Origin: Trichosporon coremiiforme
Taxonomy: Eukaryota > Basidiomycota > Tremellomycetes > Trichosporonales > Trichosporonaceae
Assembly (NCBI GenBank): GCA_039545355.1
Contig: BCJJ01000001.1
Span: 1,610,570 to 1,674,569, forward strand
Reading direction: 5' to 3'
DNA length: 64,000 nt
Shown here in pieces: positions 12,086 to 23,850 of the stretch. Under the pieces are notes generated by a model. It was not told the DNA's origin. It worked only from the letters and a program-made list of their open reading frames with translations, and did not search any database. Position 1 is the first letter of the stretch, and each line of letters starts with the position of its first letter. The position numbers and the translations under genes were made by a program.

Positions 12086-13092
12086 ATGCCTGCTAGCCCG
12101 GAACCTGCCGCTGCGACGCCGGCGGCTGCGTCGCTCGACCCTGTCAAGTCGGAGGACAGCAAGGAGACTGTCAAGGAGACGGCCACGGTGAGTAGTTTTC
12201 AGGTGATGGCGGGATGACGGATGACGTTTTGGGTGGGAGAGCTGGGTCGTGGACTTCATTTACCCGCCCGCCGCTCGCGCGCACGACATAAAGTCAAGCG
12301 CACACGCACCCCAACCCGTCATACCTGCGTTACTTGCCTATATCGCAACATGCTGACCACGACTCGCACCGGTCAACGACGATCTTGCGCCCCTCACTTC
12401 CGTGTCTGTCCGAACGAACGACATGACGACACTGTGCCGCGATAACGAACGATAGCCTGCCGCCGCCGCCGAGTCCCCAGCGCCTACGACAGAGGTGCCC
12501 GCGACGCCTGCCCCGACTACTCCCGCCCCGTTCCAACCTACACCTGCCGCCGATGCCAATGAGCAGAAGGATGAGAAGAAGGAGGACAAGAAGAATGAGC
12601 CTGCCGCCGAGGAGCCGTTGCCAGACTCGCCTGACGGAATCATCAACATGGAGATCTTCTCGCAGATCCAGGACATGGATGACGAGGATGACGAGGACGG
12701 ACCAGGGTCGCGCGAGTTCTCCAAGGGTATCGTGTGGGGATACTTTGAGCAGGCCGAGGCGACGTTCAAGCAGATGGAGGAGGCTATGTGAGTTCAACGG
12801 ACTTCCTCTTTTGAAGACAACCAACTGACATACCAGTGAGGAGGCGTCGCTCAGCAGCCTGTCGTCGCTAGGACACTTCCTGAAGGGATCATCAGCAGCG
12901 CTCGGCATTATCAAGGTGCAGAACTCGTGCGAGAAGATGCAGCACTACGGCAACCTGCGCGACGAGGAGGTCGGCGAGAACCTCGAGGAGGGCGAAGCGT
13001 TAGAGCGGATCAAGCAGCTCCTCGTCGACTGCAAGCGCGACTATGGCGTCGCCTCGCGCTATCTCCGTAGACTGTATAATGATGAGGAGTAA
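12086..13092 (+). CDS. YPD1: YPD1 histidine-containing phosphotransfer protein
   Basis: Exons: 12086-12187, 12456-12787, 12837-13092 (229 aa). The C-terminal half is an HPt four-helix bundle. It contains LGHFLKGSSAALG, in which His158 is the expected phospho-acceptor followed by the usual Lys and small residues, then a final helix ending RYLRRLYNDEE. Ypd1 relays phosphate from a hybrid histidine kinase to response regulators (Ssk1 and Skn7 in yeast) in osmotic and oxidative stress signalling, moving between cytoplasm and nucleus. The first roughly 95 residues are a Pro/Ala/Glu/Lys-rich extension absent from S. cerevisiae Ypd1. The frame could also splice at GTAAGT (13089), but the in-frame TAA at 13090 already closes a complete domain. 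The 268-nt first intron is long for this genome. Confidence 0.92.
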
Positions 13093-14558
13093 GTTGCGTT
13101 CGGCCGAACGTCCCATCGACGCGGAGGTTGAACGCAGTTTACGACCTTGACACGGCACAGCAGGCAGCGTATAGCATAAGTAAGGCAGTATGTAGTCCAA
13201 GTCGCGTATTCCCGTCACCCTGTCACCAATTCTTCTTCTCTTCTTCCTTCTTCTCCCCCTTTCTTTTCTTTCTCAACTATACGTTTCCACCCCATCCCTA
13301 CCCATATCCAAGGTTCCCTGCATGACACGTAGCGGCGCAGCCGAAGGAGTAATGATACGATCAGTATGAAATGTCAACATGACCTAGCATGGAGCGCATG
13401 GACTGCACGCAGTGCGCCGAGTGTGCGGTTCGCTAGCAAAGCGAGCAAGTCATACCGCAAGGGAGCCGCTCGGTCTGCAACGCGCGTTGATTAATTAAAG
13501 CGCGTTCCCGCTGCCCTGGTATCATCCCCTTGGAGCGCATGATCAAAGGAAGGGAAGGAGCGCGTGTTGATCACTGGGTAGCGGGTGTGATGAACAGAGA
13601 ACGAGAGGTATGCAATGGGCATCTTGATGAGTGGTAAGCGAGCCAGACCGAAGACATGGAAGGAGGCCGCGGCCTCTCCGTCACCCCTGCATTGCCAGTT
13701 CGCTTATGACGCGAGAATTGCGTGACGTCGAGCATCAACCTAGCCGCCGGCACGCGGGCACGCGCGCCCTCATGACTGGGGAATCGCGAGGCCAGCGACT
13801 CCTGACCGAGAAAAGACCGAGGAGGGGCACCAGATGACATTAGAGTGGATGGTCAACACGGCGAGCGTGTGAGGAATGCGTGCGCGCATTCCGACCCCCG
13901 TACCAGACTCGAGTGGCATCTCTCGATCCTTTGTCGCTTTCTTCTCTCAGAACGGTCGGGGTTGTTGACCGGGCGTATGCATGCAGGCATGCATAGGTGC
14001 ATGGCTGTGCACACTAGGCATAGGCATGCAGCTGCGTTTGCACGGAATGCCGGTCCGACTTCCGACACCTGGACCAATGGTGGGCCGGATGGTGGCTGCA
14101 CAGGTCAGTCCTTGGCGGGCTGAAGCGAGGCGAGGCGTGTCGGGTCGGAGTCGGCGACGGAGACACAGAATGTGGACGCCTTTGCGGCGTAAACGTATCA
14201 CGACACCCCGAAATTGGGAGCTGTGACCGAGCAAATGACATCTTCTCTGGCCTGCATTTCTGCATTTGGCGGGGGCTTACCAGCCGTGTCGTGAGGGTCG
14301 ACAGCTCCCTGGGTCAGGAGAGGAAATAAAGCTTACTGGACACTGCTTGCTGCGCCTGACTCCTCAACGCCTGCACCGCCGTCTGCTGCGCGTGGCGTTT
14401 GCCCCACTGCTCCGCTAACACCGAAACAACGCACAAGCATTATGCATACATACACGCCTGTCCTACGTCAGGCAAGAAGACTATCAGGTTTCTCGACGAC
14501 AGATTACTGGGAAACACGCGACGCGCATCGCGCTTCACTCCACTGTGACGCTAAACAG
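13093..14558. other. Intergenic region between convergent genes
   Basis: This lies between the 3' ends of YPD1 and the minus-strand gene ending at 14559. A T/C-rich stretch at 13205-13320 fits a 3' UTR or terminator region for YPD1. Around 13975-14035 there are several GCATGC/TGCATG palindromes. No coding signal was recognised. Confidence 0.45.
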
Positions 14559-16504
14559 TTACGCGCGCCCCTTGAACAGGCGGGAGATTTTCACCCCACC
14601 GCCCCCATTCGCGCCATTCGGCTTCGCCAGCTTGCCGTTCTGCTGCGGCGCACCCAACGTCGGCGCCGGAGGCACGGGCGGGCTCTGCTGGGTCTGCGCC
14701 GGCCTGCTGTGCCCGTGGGAGGGCTGCTTCCCGTGCGACCCGTAGGTTTGCGCTGCCTTGCTGGGCTCCGGCGAAGGCGACAGGCGGACGTTAGGCAGAC
14801 CATGTGGCGCTCCATGTCCGTCGCCGGGGCGCTTGGGCTGCGGCGCGATGAGGACTGGCGTTGCCTTGCCCTTCGTCGGATGACGGACTACGCCTGGCGG
14901 AGAAGAGGACTGGGCTTCGCGCCTTCCTGGCGCCAGATCAGGCAGCTCGATCGTCGAAAGATAGATGGCAAGTAGGGGCGGGCGCCACGGTTCCGGCCTG
15001 ACGTCAGCTTACTCGCCTCAATCAAGAGCTACAGACTCACTTCGGATCGTCCAGGTTGATGACGCGCGGACCAGGCGGCTTCGGCGGCTGCTCCTCGTTG
15101 ACATACTGGTGCAGCTCTGGCTCGCCATTGCGGTGTCTCGCGCGCGTGATGCCGGAGCACACCTGCATCGCGCGCTGGGCTGCCTCTGCCCGCTTCGTCC
15201 GGATCACAATGTATAGGATGCTCGGATCACAGAGGAGCGCCAGCGCGCGGTCGATGTGCGAGTTGATGTCGGTCTGCATGCCGACGATGATCTCGTTGGA
15301 TTCCTCCTGGAGGTCAGCTAACTTCACAGAGAAGAGCACAGCTGCGTCGATAGGAGGTCATAGGAAGTCAAGAGCCACTCACCGGCTCAAAGTCTTCCGG
15401 GGTGATGATACGCTGTGCCTCGTGCGACGAGGATGACGTCGGCGGCGATGGTTTCGCGGGAACGGTGGGCTTGGAGCTGGACGGCGTACGGAGCAGGCCC
15501 GTCGACTGCGCGCGCTCCGCTTGTCGCTCCTCGGCTGCGTCCATGAGGCAGAGCACCCTGGGGTCAGTTAAAGCACGGGAACTTGCCAACTCACGACATC
15601 ACAAGCAAGTACTCGAGGCCGCGCAAGTCCTTGATGTCCTGGAAGCGCTCAATGTTGTAGTGCAAGATCGAGATGCGGGGGAAGTCACGTTTGTCGCCCT
15701 CGCGCGCGAGGCAGACCTCGACGCTGGGCTCAGGCTTCCGGTCAAGCGAGCACACCATGTCCTTCCCTACCAGGTCGCGCTTCCACTTGTACTTGTTACT
15801 GTCGTCAGCTCGTGGAACGCGCCACAGCTCACCCCTCGAAGATGAACGTCCATTCCTGGGTGTCAGCTACAAAACGATTCTGAGTTAGCCGGTGAGACGT
15901 ACGAAGTGCCTGCCGTCAGTTAGAGCCAACTAACAGGTAACTTACAATCGTCCTGTGAACTCCATTCCAACAGATACGTCCGGACCATGCAGCTCGAGCC
16001 GCCGCGTCTTCAGCTTCTCCGAGACGTAGCCCGCAGACGCGAGCTTGGCGCCACTGAATGCATCTGTACGTCAGCTCGTCATCTCCACAAAGCTGTGCAG
16101 ATCGATCGGCTGCGACGCGTCATTGATGGTGCCATCGCGGGGCGCAACTTTGAGCGAACATCGCCAGACTTTTGCCCAGAATAGAGAGCGACTGCGGTGT
16201 AGCTGCACCTTATCATGGCACCAGTCCCAAATGCGTTAAGCGCTCTACAGACCCATTGCGCGCACTGCGGTTGCGATCGGAGCGGCGTAGTCACGAGCGT
16301 AGTGCACGCTCGGACAATGGTCACGCTGCGCAGACCTTGCTTGCACTCACCGTACAGCGCCGTTGCGTAAGCCTCGCCATTGACCTTTTCGCGGACGCGG
16401 GCGTAGCGGACCTCGCCGTTGCTCTCCTTCAGCTCGAGGATGGCGGGGTTCTCGCGGCTCGGCTCAGCCGTGAGCGTATAGCACGAGACGTCGCGGAGAG
16501 CCAT
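14559..16504 (-). CDS. Conserved-looking fungal protein of unknown function, with 7-nt microexon
   Basis: Eight exons keep one frame of 461 aa: 16504-16351, 16063-15946, 15909-15903, 15855-15833, 15798-15595, 15557-15383, 15306-15041, 14997-14559. Every intron has GTRNGY and a CTGAC or CTAAC branch site near the acceptor. The third exon is only 7 nt. Residues about 1-190 look like one compact beta-rich domain with regular strands (LRDVSCYTLT, HFEWTFIFEG, NKYKWKRDLVGKDMVCSL, EYLLVMSVLCLMD), which loosely recalls the tubby/LURP-like fold; that resemblance is a guess. The middle has an NEIIVGMQTDINSHIDRAL helix. The end is Pro/Gln/Gly-rich and closes with a basic VKISRLFKGRA. I do not recognise the family and assign no function. 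Confidence 0.8.
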
Positions 16505-17135
16505 GTCGGAGGTTGCGGCGGCGTCACGGTTCTGGTCGGTATTGGTGCAGCCGGGCGGCAAGGGACCCCAGTCGTGTGCTCGGGTGGTCGTTCGCGGAAT
16601 GCGGCGTCGCAGGTGTCGAGGTGTCGATGGAGACAAAGGAGGACTTGTGAAAGACGCACTGCTGGAAGGGATTAATAGGTGAGCAAGCGTGTCTATGTGT
16701 GCGAGCGCGGACTGTGTCTGTATGCAAATGCGAATGAGGAAAGAGGGAAGAGTGAATGTGAAGAGACGGATGCGCACTGCCTCGTTCTCCATTGTCTTGG
16801 CCAGTGTCGGCCACTGCACAGGCCGAGGGGTACCGAGGGTGGGTAGACTCAGGCACGAGCCTGGTGCACGAAATCAAGGGGCAAAATTCAGGGTGGCAAC
16901 TCCAGGCACAACCCCGCCGCCCACCACGATTGTATCCTAGGAGCCGTTTCGGTTCTCGTCATCCAGCGATAGTCCGTTACGATAGCGGCCATCGCATCTT
17001 TGACCGACCGGCCGCTCAGCTGACCACGGGAAGCTGCACAGGACACAGGATATCAGACAGCGTGGGACTGAATGCGTTGTTTATACAGTTTGTTATAGAT
17101 ACAAAAGCGGCTTACTTCGTCATCTGTCCGCGTGC
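16505..17135. other. Intergenic region downstream of PIF1
   Basis: This contains the PIF1 3' flank and the promoter of the minus-strand gene starting at 16504. No coding signal was recognised, and overlapping frames at 16689-17490 are not supported by splice structure or family matches. Confidence 0.4.
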
Positions 17136-19442
17136 TCAAGCCATTCCCACCAGGGCCGGTTGGCTACTTGTTAACGCGTCGAGCTCTTCTGCGTTGGCCG
17201 CGAAGAACGCGTCGAACTCGTCGTCCTCTTCCGCTTCCTCGGCCCAGGCCAGCACCCGCTTGGAGACCATAATGCTGCGGGTCAGCTACACCGCTTCGGG
17301 AATCGACATGTGGCGTCTCGGCCACTCACTGGTTGAGGTTGAAACCCCGAAGCTCCAGCCCGTCGAGCGAAGTCGCACGGGAGAGCGCAACGTACGCCTG
17401 TCCCTCATCGAATGTTCCCTGGAGGTTGACCTTGACGCGACTCAGAGTCATTCCCTGCGCCTTGTGAATCGTGATCGCCCTGCTCGTTAGTGTTGAAGTT
17501 GCGATTGGCACTCACCAGGCCAAAATGAGCGGGACCTGGATACGCTTCGCTTCTGTCTTGCCGCGGGCATTCTCGACGATGACCTCCATGCGGGGGACCA
17601 AGACTGGAGGGCGCTTTAGCCCGTTCCTCGCCTCGAAATCGACAACGGGGTACAGCGGACCTCGATCGGCGCCGCCAGTGTCGCCGTCCACCTTTGGCAG
17701 CTTCTTTTCGCCATCGTCCTCGACGCCAAAGTCCGCCATTGTGCTAAAGCCCACGACCTTGCCGGTTGAACCATTCACGAGACCAGGCTGCCAGTTCTTG
17801 TCGTCAGTGAGGTTACGCTACTCCCACTTACATAGACGAGCATGACTTGAGCGCCCACTTTGAGAGCGATCGACTGGGGCCAACGAGTGTGGCTGTTGAG
17901 AGTCTTGGTGGCCTGCTCCTGGGACACCTCGTAGCCGTTCGTGGTTTGTCCGCCGATGTCGATGGCCTTGAAGACCCGCGATTCTCCAGGAAGGGCGAAA
18001 AGGCTCTCGTTATTCTCCTTCTCAACCTGGAACCGGCGGGAGTACCTGGGCGGTCAGCGAAAGCCACAAGGGGCCACCTACAGTTGAACAGGCTTTGTCC
18101 CTTCGGGGCACGTCACCGGTCTGTTACATTTGGCGAGAAGGGCGCTTGCTTCCATCGTCATCCGGCCACGACGGATGTGCTCGAGGGCTGTGACGAGGCT
18201 CTCCTCAGACTGTCGGAAGACTTGCTGGAGATTGATACGGTTGCTCCTCGGGAAGGCGCGATCCCACACGTCCGCCTCGAACGCATACTTCGGTTTCGGC
18301 CCATTATGGTCTGCAACGGGGGGAAGCTGAAAGAAGTCGCCACAGAAGATGACCTGCAGACCACCGAATGGAGTTGATCTGCGACGGACTTCCCGGCCGA
18401 TGTTATCCAGCTTGTCTAGGAGCTCGCCAGAGATCATCGAGATCTCGTCCACGAGGAGGACGTCGGTTCTCCTCCATGCATCGGTCGACATTCTGTTCTT
18501 CATGATTTGCCGAATCAGTTGGTGCACAGGCTTCACACCCAAGCCGATGCGTGCCCACGAATGCAAAGTAACTCCTCCGACGTTTCTGTCAAGTCAGCTA
18601 CTCTCTAGCACAAAGAACCTCACAGTGCCGCCATGCCCGTCGACGCCGTCACGGCCACCTGCTTGGCTCCGACGATCGACCCGCGCAGCGCCTTGATGAT
18701 GGCGCGGAACAGGTGCGACTTTCCGGTACCTGCTGCGCCGGTGAAGAAGATGTTTTCACCTTTCAGGATACGGTCGAGCACCTCTTTCTGTTGCGGTGAG
18801 AGCGGGGGCAGCTTCTCCTCCGCCGAGTGACTCCAGCGCCCGTTTTCCATGACGAGCTCGTCGTCATCGTCGTCGTCGTCCGACGCCAACGATACGAGGG
18901 GAGCCGGCTGCTGTTTCGCTGCAAGCAGGGGCTCCTCCTTCATAGTCTTGACATAAGTTTCAACCTCAGCCTTCGCCGAGCGTCTCCAGCAGCCGTTCGT
19001 CATGATGGGCTTGTCTTCGTCGTCCGACAGTGTGACGAGAGAGCGACTCAGACCGAGCTTTGCCTTCTTCTTCTTTGAGCGGTTGAATGCGTGGTCGGAC
19101 ATGTTGACCTGCTTCCTACTCTCGGATTTCAACCATTCCTACTGTTAGCTGCGCCAAAGGAACACCGCTGATACGTACTGCGGCTGTGTAGTGATCGGGA
19201 AAGCCCCTGAAGAATGCGCCCGGATATCCGTCAGTTTGCTTGAGAGCTTCTTCGTAGCTGGCGTAAATGCCTGGATTGCGACCCCTCAGCACGGCTGTGT
19301 AGTTCGGTCGGTAAGACGACATGGTATCGGACCAGGGACGTCGGGTAGTTGACTCAACCCGAGCAATGTTGCGGCGGCGCCAATTCGCGACGCGTCGCAG
19401 AGGGAAGGTGGACTCGCGAAGTGGAGGTCTAGCTGCTACCAT
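17136..19442 (-). CDS. PIF1: PIF1-family 5'-3' DNA helicase with N-terminal RNase H1-type hybrid-binding domain
   Basis: Seven exons, 688 aa: 19442-19179, 19138-18624, 18585-18082, 18045-17832, 17796-17516, 17479-17330, 17274-17136. Helicase motifs are in order: Walker A GAAGTGKS (222-229), ASTGMAAL, Walker [37 protein letters not shown], and [10 protein letters not shown]. Pif1 enzymes unwind G-quadruplexes, displace telomerase and maintain nuclear and mitochondrial DNA. Residues about 47-92 ([19 protein letters not shown]...DGYPGAFF...AAEWL) match the viroplasmin/RNase H1 N-terminal domain, which binds RNA-DNA hybrids. Residues 1-40 are rich in Arg, Ser and Thr and look like a mitochondrial presequence. 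A second good start, Met41 (19322, ACCATG context), would remove it. An acidic D-rich linker (about 174-181) precedes the helicase core. Confidence 0.93.
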
Positions 19443-22318
19443 TCTGAGATGTCAGCGACACATTGCACGTGGGTCTAAGGAAGATGTCAGGCTGGAAACC
19501 TGTACAATCATGTTACGTAACAACATCTGGCAACCTCGTGTGTGTGTGGCACGGACCTCGGAGAGGTGGCGGTCGACGACGTTCGCCACAGGGACGAGCA
19601 CACGCTGCATGCCTCAGTTGCACGCCACCGGCGTGTGCTCTATTGTCTTATGCATCGCAGGCGGTCACGAAACCTAACTTTTGAGGTTCTTGCTCCCGAT
19701 CTTGAGGTGCTGAGACAAAGGGAATGAGGGTTCACGAGGGTCGACGAGACAAACATTGCCGGCGAGAACTTAGATCTCTGTCGTCGCCGGTATCACGAGC
19801 CGGGCCTGAACGGCCCATCCGCCGTACGAATACTGTTCATTCGAAAAGACGAGTCACATAAGCAACCACAGGGAACTCGATGCAGTCACTTGCCCAAAAT
19901 CCAAAACCTGGTGGACCCGGGGATCTGGGCTCCTGACCCTGTCCAGACCTCAGCGATGAGCTTGGACCAGCACCCGGATAGCCAGGCCCCATCGCATGCT
20001 TTCAGGAGCACAGGAGCACCTCGTACTTTATCTAAGGTGTGAAGTCAGCCGCAGTGAGCTTGCAAAGACTGAGTTAGACGAAAGCGTAATCTGAGGCCGT
20101 GTGATGAGCATCTTGGCTGGACGTCGGTGCATAAAATTCGAAATCAGTCAGAGGTAAGAATTAGTATTTCTTTCGACGGCGAACACAGGATATGATGGTC
20201 TCCTGTCTTTTAGTCCTTCAGTAATGCATTGTGGAGCTTGTGTGCAGAATCTAGGTTCGGCTTAACTCGGAAACAGAGCTGTGTGTGTAGCTTGAGAAGT
20301 CGCACGCAGGCTGTTCAGACTGGGAGAAAGTTTGCGAGAGATAGGCGAGGAGTGTTTCGTACTCTGGGAGGCAGATGAGAAGGCGTCCGGGTGGCTTGAA
20401 ACCTCGGGATGTGGTCCAAGTAAGTCTAAAGTGACCTCTGCAGCAGAGTGATCCAGAGTGCGCCAGAGTGCAATCGTCCAATCGGTGCTTGGCTCGGACC
20501 GTCTACCGTCTCCTTTGGGCGCGAGCCACTCGAGTTAAGGGGCATGTTGATCGTCCTGTGGGTCCGTGAGCAGTGAGATGAGGGTGAGATGAGGGTACCT
20601 CGTCTGCCTTGGGTGCACCGAAGTCGACCATGTCAGCTTGGGAAAGTGGTGGAGAGTGGGCCTTGACTCTGCGCCCTCGGAGCGCAACATACCGGTCAGG
20701 CTCGGCAGGTGCTCGGCTGGCACGACAGGCTGAGCGGAGGGCGGAGGGCGCGACCGGCAAGGGGAGCGTAAGGTGAGGAGGTCTCCGCTGTGGCTCGAGT
20801 GCGATGTTCCCTGCGACGCTGGTCTGCTGCGCCTCTGCGACTGTGCCTTCCTTCTGGCCCTGCTGCCTGCTGCCTGCTGTGAACTGCAGAGGCGCCGTCA
20901 AGTCGGGGTGTCTGTCTGGTATCTGACGCGTGCCCTGGTGCCCTCTTGCCCCCGTGGTCTCGTCACACTGGCGTACGCAGCCGATCAGTCGCTCTTATCA
21001 CACCAGGAGCTGGTTCATTCCCTACGACGACCGACCATTCTGGAGCTCCGGCGCCCATGCATCCCATGCATCAATCATCCCAACACCCAGTCCCCGCACA
21101 CACCACGCATCCGCTACTTTTCGGTATGCCCAACTCTGCAGTCTCCCAACTTCTTCCCCGCTTGCTCCTCTTCATAACAACAACGTACAACAGCACTGCA
21201 TAAGGCGGTGCGGCATTTCTCTTAGACAGCGCCCTCAGTTCACAACTGTTGATCATCTTGAATAGATCGCCGGGCACCAACATTCACCCCTCTGGCCAGT
21301 TCCGAGACTGTACCAGGACCCGGGCCAGCCCCCGCGCCCCCCTTACCCCGCAAGCAACCGCCGCGTCTCTGCGAACATCCCCTCAGCCGTGAACGCTGAA
21401 GCGCACGGTAACCCCTTAGCTCCCGGGCGGTGGTCAGTGGCCACAGTCCTCAGCAGGAGACCACATCCCACAGGTTCCACAGGTTCAGATGCGCAGCCGC
21501 CCCGCCGCGACTCGAATCAAGGGCGCACGCGCACAAACCTTGCTCCCATCGTCGAGATTGTCTTGCCTCACGACCTACACTGGCTTACCAGGCCCAGCTG
21601 CCTTGCTGCCCCGCTGCAACGTTACGTGTACACTGTCCACCACGCTCCTTCGAACACACCCCAGACCGTCCCTCCGTCCCTCCTTCGCCGATAGTTGCTC
21701 CTTCACAATCCACATCTTCGGACTTTGCTCAACATCCCTTTCACACCTTGTCATTACGCCATCCGTCATCCCGCCATCCATCTCCTAGACCCTTCTTTCT
21801 CGCCGCTCTCAACTTCGCTTCGGTCACTGACCGTCATCGCACCAACCCTGGACAACAACAAACACGACTTGCTGTCTCTGCCGGCTGGCTGTCACTGGCG
21901 CCCTCTCCCGACCGATCGCATCACCCTCCTAAGGGCCCACTTGGGACGTCGTCAATAACCGCATTCATTCCTGGCGCCCGGCTCATATACTTGTGGCTTC
22001 CTGCGAACGAGTGTGTGAGTGAAGGTACGTGATTCTTCCTCCATGGTTCTGGGTTGGAATGAGCCATATTGTGCTGCACCACCGTGCGGTGATTGCCCTG
22101 CCAACCCTACCCGGTGATGTTGATATAAGCGTTCTGATTCCTTTTGTTGTCCCAAAACACAATGCTGACACCACATGTGCGTCCATCATCCGCAGGCCGC
22201 AGAAAACCCCGCATACATAACCCTGTATCATTTGCCCCATCTACTCCTGCTAGCCCGTACCGTGTCACACCCTCCGCCACCTATTCTCGCCTGGCAAAGT
22301 TCTCGAGGCGCTTAGGCC
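19443..22318. other. Long intergenic region between PIF1 and the bZIP gene
   Basis: Divergent promoter region of about 2.9 kb. The left part (19443-20500) shows no features. From about 20770 to 22310 the plus strand becomes C/T- and CA-rich and full of short overlapping frames (for example 21430-22032, rich in Ser/Pro/His), which fits a long promoter and 5' leader of the bZIP gene rather than coding sequence. Confidence 0.45.
22025..22195 (+). other. Candidate 5'-leader intron of the bZIP gene
   Basis: GTACGT donor at 22025, GCTGAC branch motif at 22164-22169 and CGCAG acceptor at 22191-22195. The arrangement matches coding introns elsewhere in this window. It lies 123 bp upstream of the bZIP start codon. 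No transcript evidence is available. Confidence 0.4.
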
Positions 22319-23850
22319 ATGACCCAGCTCACTGCCGGCGCGCACTCGTCTTCCGGTCATTTACACCAGATCAGAGTCTCTCGTCCGCACATAAACGACC
22401 TTTCCGGATCTATCGCCTCTCAGACACTGGTGTTTGACCCCGATCAGATTCCGGGTGTGGGAGGGAAGAGTATGAATGGACCTATCAACTTGCTTGTCAA
22501 GGCGGCGCTAGAGGTGGCCGACGACGACCACCAACGTAATCCCGTCACCTATCCCACCTCAGCGGACCAACCTCACCCCGCCTCCGCGGTCTCCCGCATC
22601 GCGCCGCATCCCCACGCGTACCCCCACCCTCAACACGAGCATCCACACCATTACGCAGCCCCCCATTCCCACGACTATAGACACTATCCCGACGTACCTC
22701 GTCAGACTTCGGGTGGTTCTGGCAGAAATCGCATGCTGAATGGTGATCGTGCACAGGTGCGCCTTCGATCCGCGAGTCCTCACGGTGGCGCATAGGGCAA
22801 TTCGGTTATTGACATTTTTGTGTTGACTTTTTTACAGATGGGACCTCCTCCTGCTCGTGACCCGCGCGATGACGAGCGATATGCATCTCACCAAGGTCAT
22901 GGCTGGATGCCACCTGGTCCACCGCTACCAGGCTACGATTACCACCACCAGCCACCGCTGCCGCCCCACCCTCAAGGGAACTATGGTGGACCTGGCTATC
23001 ATCATCCTCAGCCTCACCCCTACCTGCCGCACGGCTACCACGAGGGTGGGTGGCAGGGACCTCCTCCTCAGCACGGCACTCGGCATGACTGGCCACCTGA
23101 GGCTTACTATCGCCCGACCTCACACCCCTCCGAAGAGCAGACGAGACAAGGACGCAGCGATGGACCCGCGGAGCGCGGCGAGCCTACATCGCCACAGAAG
23201 CGGTACCGCGAGATGACTCGCCATAGCAGTACCCCCGAAGAGCCGAGCGGTGCTAGTGGCAGTTCAAAGACGTTATCCTCCGGCAGCTCTGACGAGTATC
23301 AGCCGACGACTAAGAGGACGCATGCCAGCCCTGGCCGCACAACTCGTGCCAGTGCCCGCCTGCGCGCGACCGTCATCGTGAAGGAGGAGTCGCCCGAAAC
23401 GACCACACCGGAGAGCATGAACTCACCCCGCGAGTCAAACGGCTCCAGTGTCTCCAAAGCTGGCCCTGATAACGAGGGAGAGGAGGAAGGTGATGGCGAG
23501 GGGAACGATGAGCAGGAGGATGCGGACGGCGAGGAGAAGCCCAAGCCGAAGAGGCGGAAGTACGTCCGTCGCGATCAGGCGCGCCGAAAGGAGCAGAACG
23601 CCCAGGCGCAGAAGAAGTTCCGTCAAAAGAAGAAGAAGCTCGCAGAGCAGGTGCGTAGTTTGGTCGTCGAGGTTGGCGGTCCACTGACAACGCACAGATG
23701 AAGACGGACCTGGACGATGCCCTCGAGCGGGCCAAGGCGCTTGCGGACAACCTCGCCAAGGCGAACGAGCAGATCGCAGCCATGAGCGTCGAGATCAACC
23801 AGCTCCGCCTGGGGCTGATGAAGTGCAAGTGCATCGGTCCTGACACGTAG
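22319..23850 (+). CDS. bZIP transcription factor
   Basis: Exons: 22319-22756, 22838-23650, 23698-23850 (467 aa), all introns in phase 0. The N-terminal 300 residues are His/Pro/Tyr/Gly-rich and disordered (HPHAYPHPQHEHPHH), typical of activation regions. An acidic block (NEGEEEGDGEGNDEQEDADG) precedes the DNA-binding segment KRRKYVRRDQARRKEQNAQA then QKKFRQKKKK (about 380-413). The N-x3-Q-x2-FR spacing is that of a bZIP basic region related to the Yap/Pap1 type. It is followed by a zipper with hydrophobic heptads (MKTDLDDALERAKALADNL...IAAMSVEINQL). The second intron falls between basic region and zipper. Fungal bZIPs with this signature often control stress responses, but the target pathway cannot be read from the sequence. 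Convergent with the F-box gene. Confidence 0.88.

Noticed and set aside
13975..14035. Cluster of GCATGC/TGCATG palindromes
   Set aside because: It is short and irregular with no fixed unit. It could be a binding-site cluster but is too weak to call.
21430..22032. 200-residue Ser/Pro/His-rich frame before the bZIP gene
   Set aside because: C/T-rich leader DNA gives this composition in any frame, and there is no in-frame link to the bZIP start.
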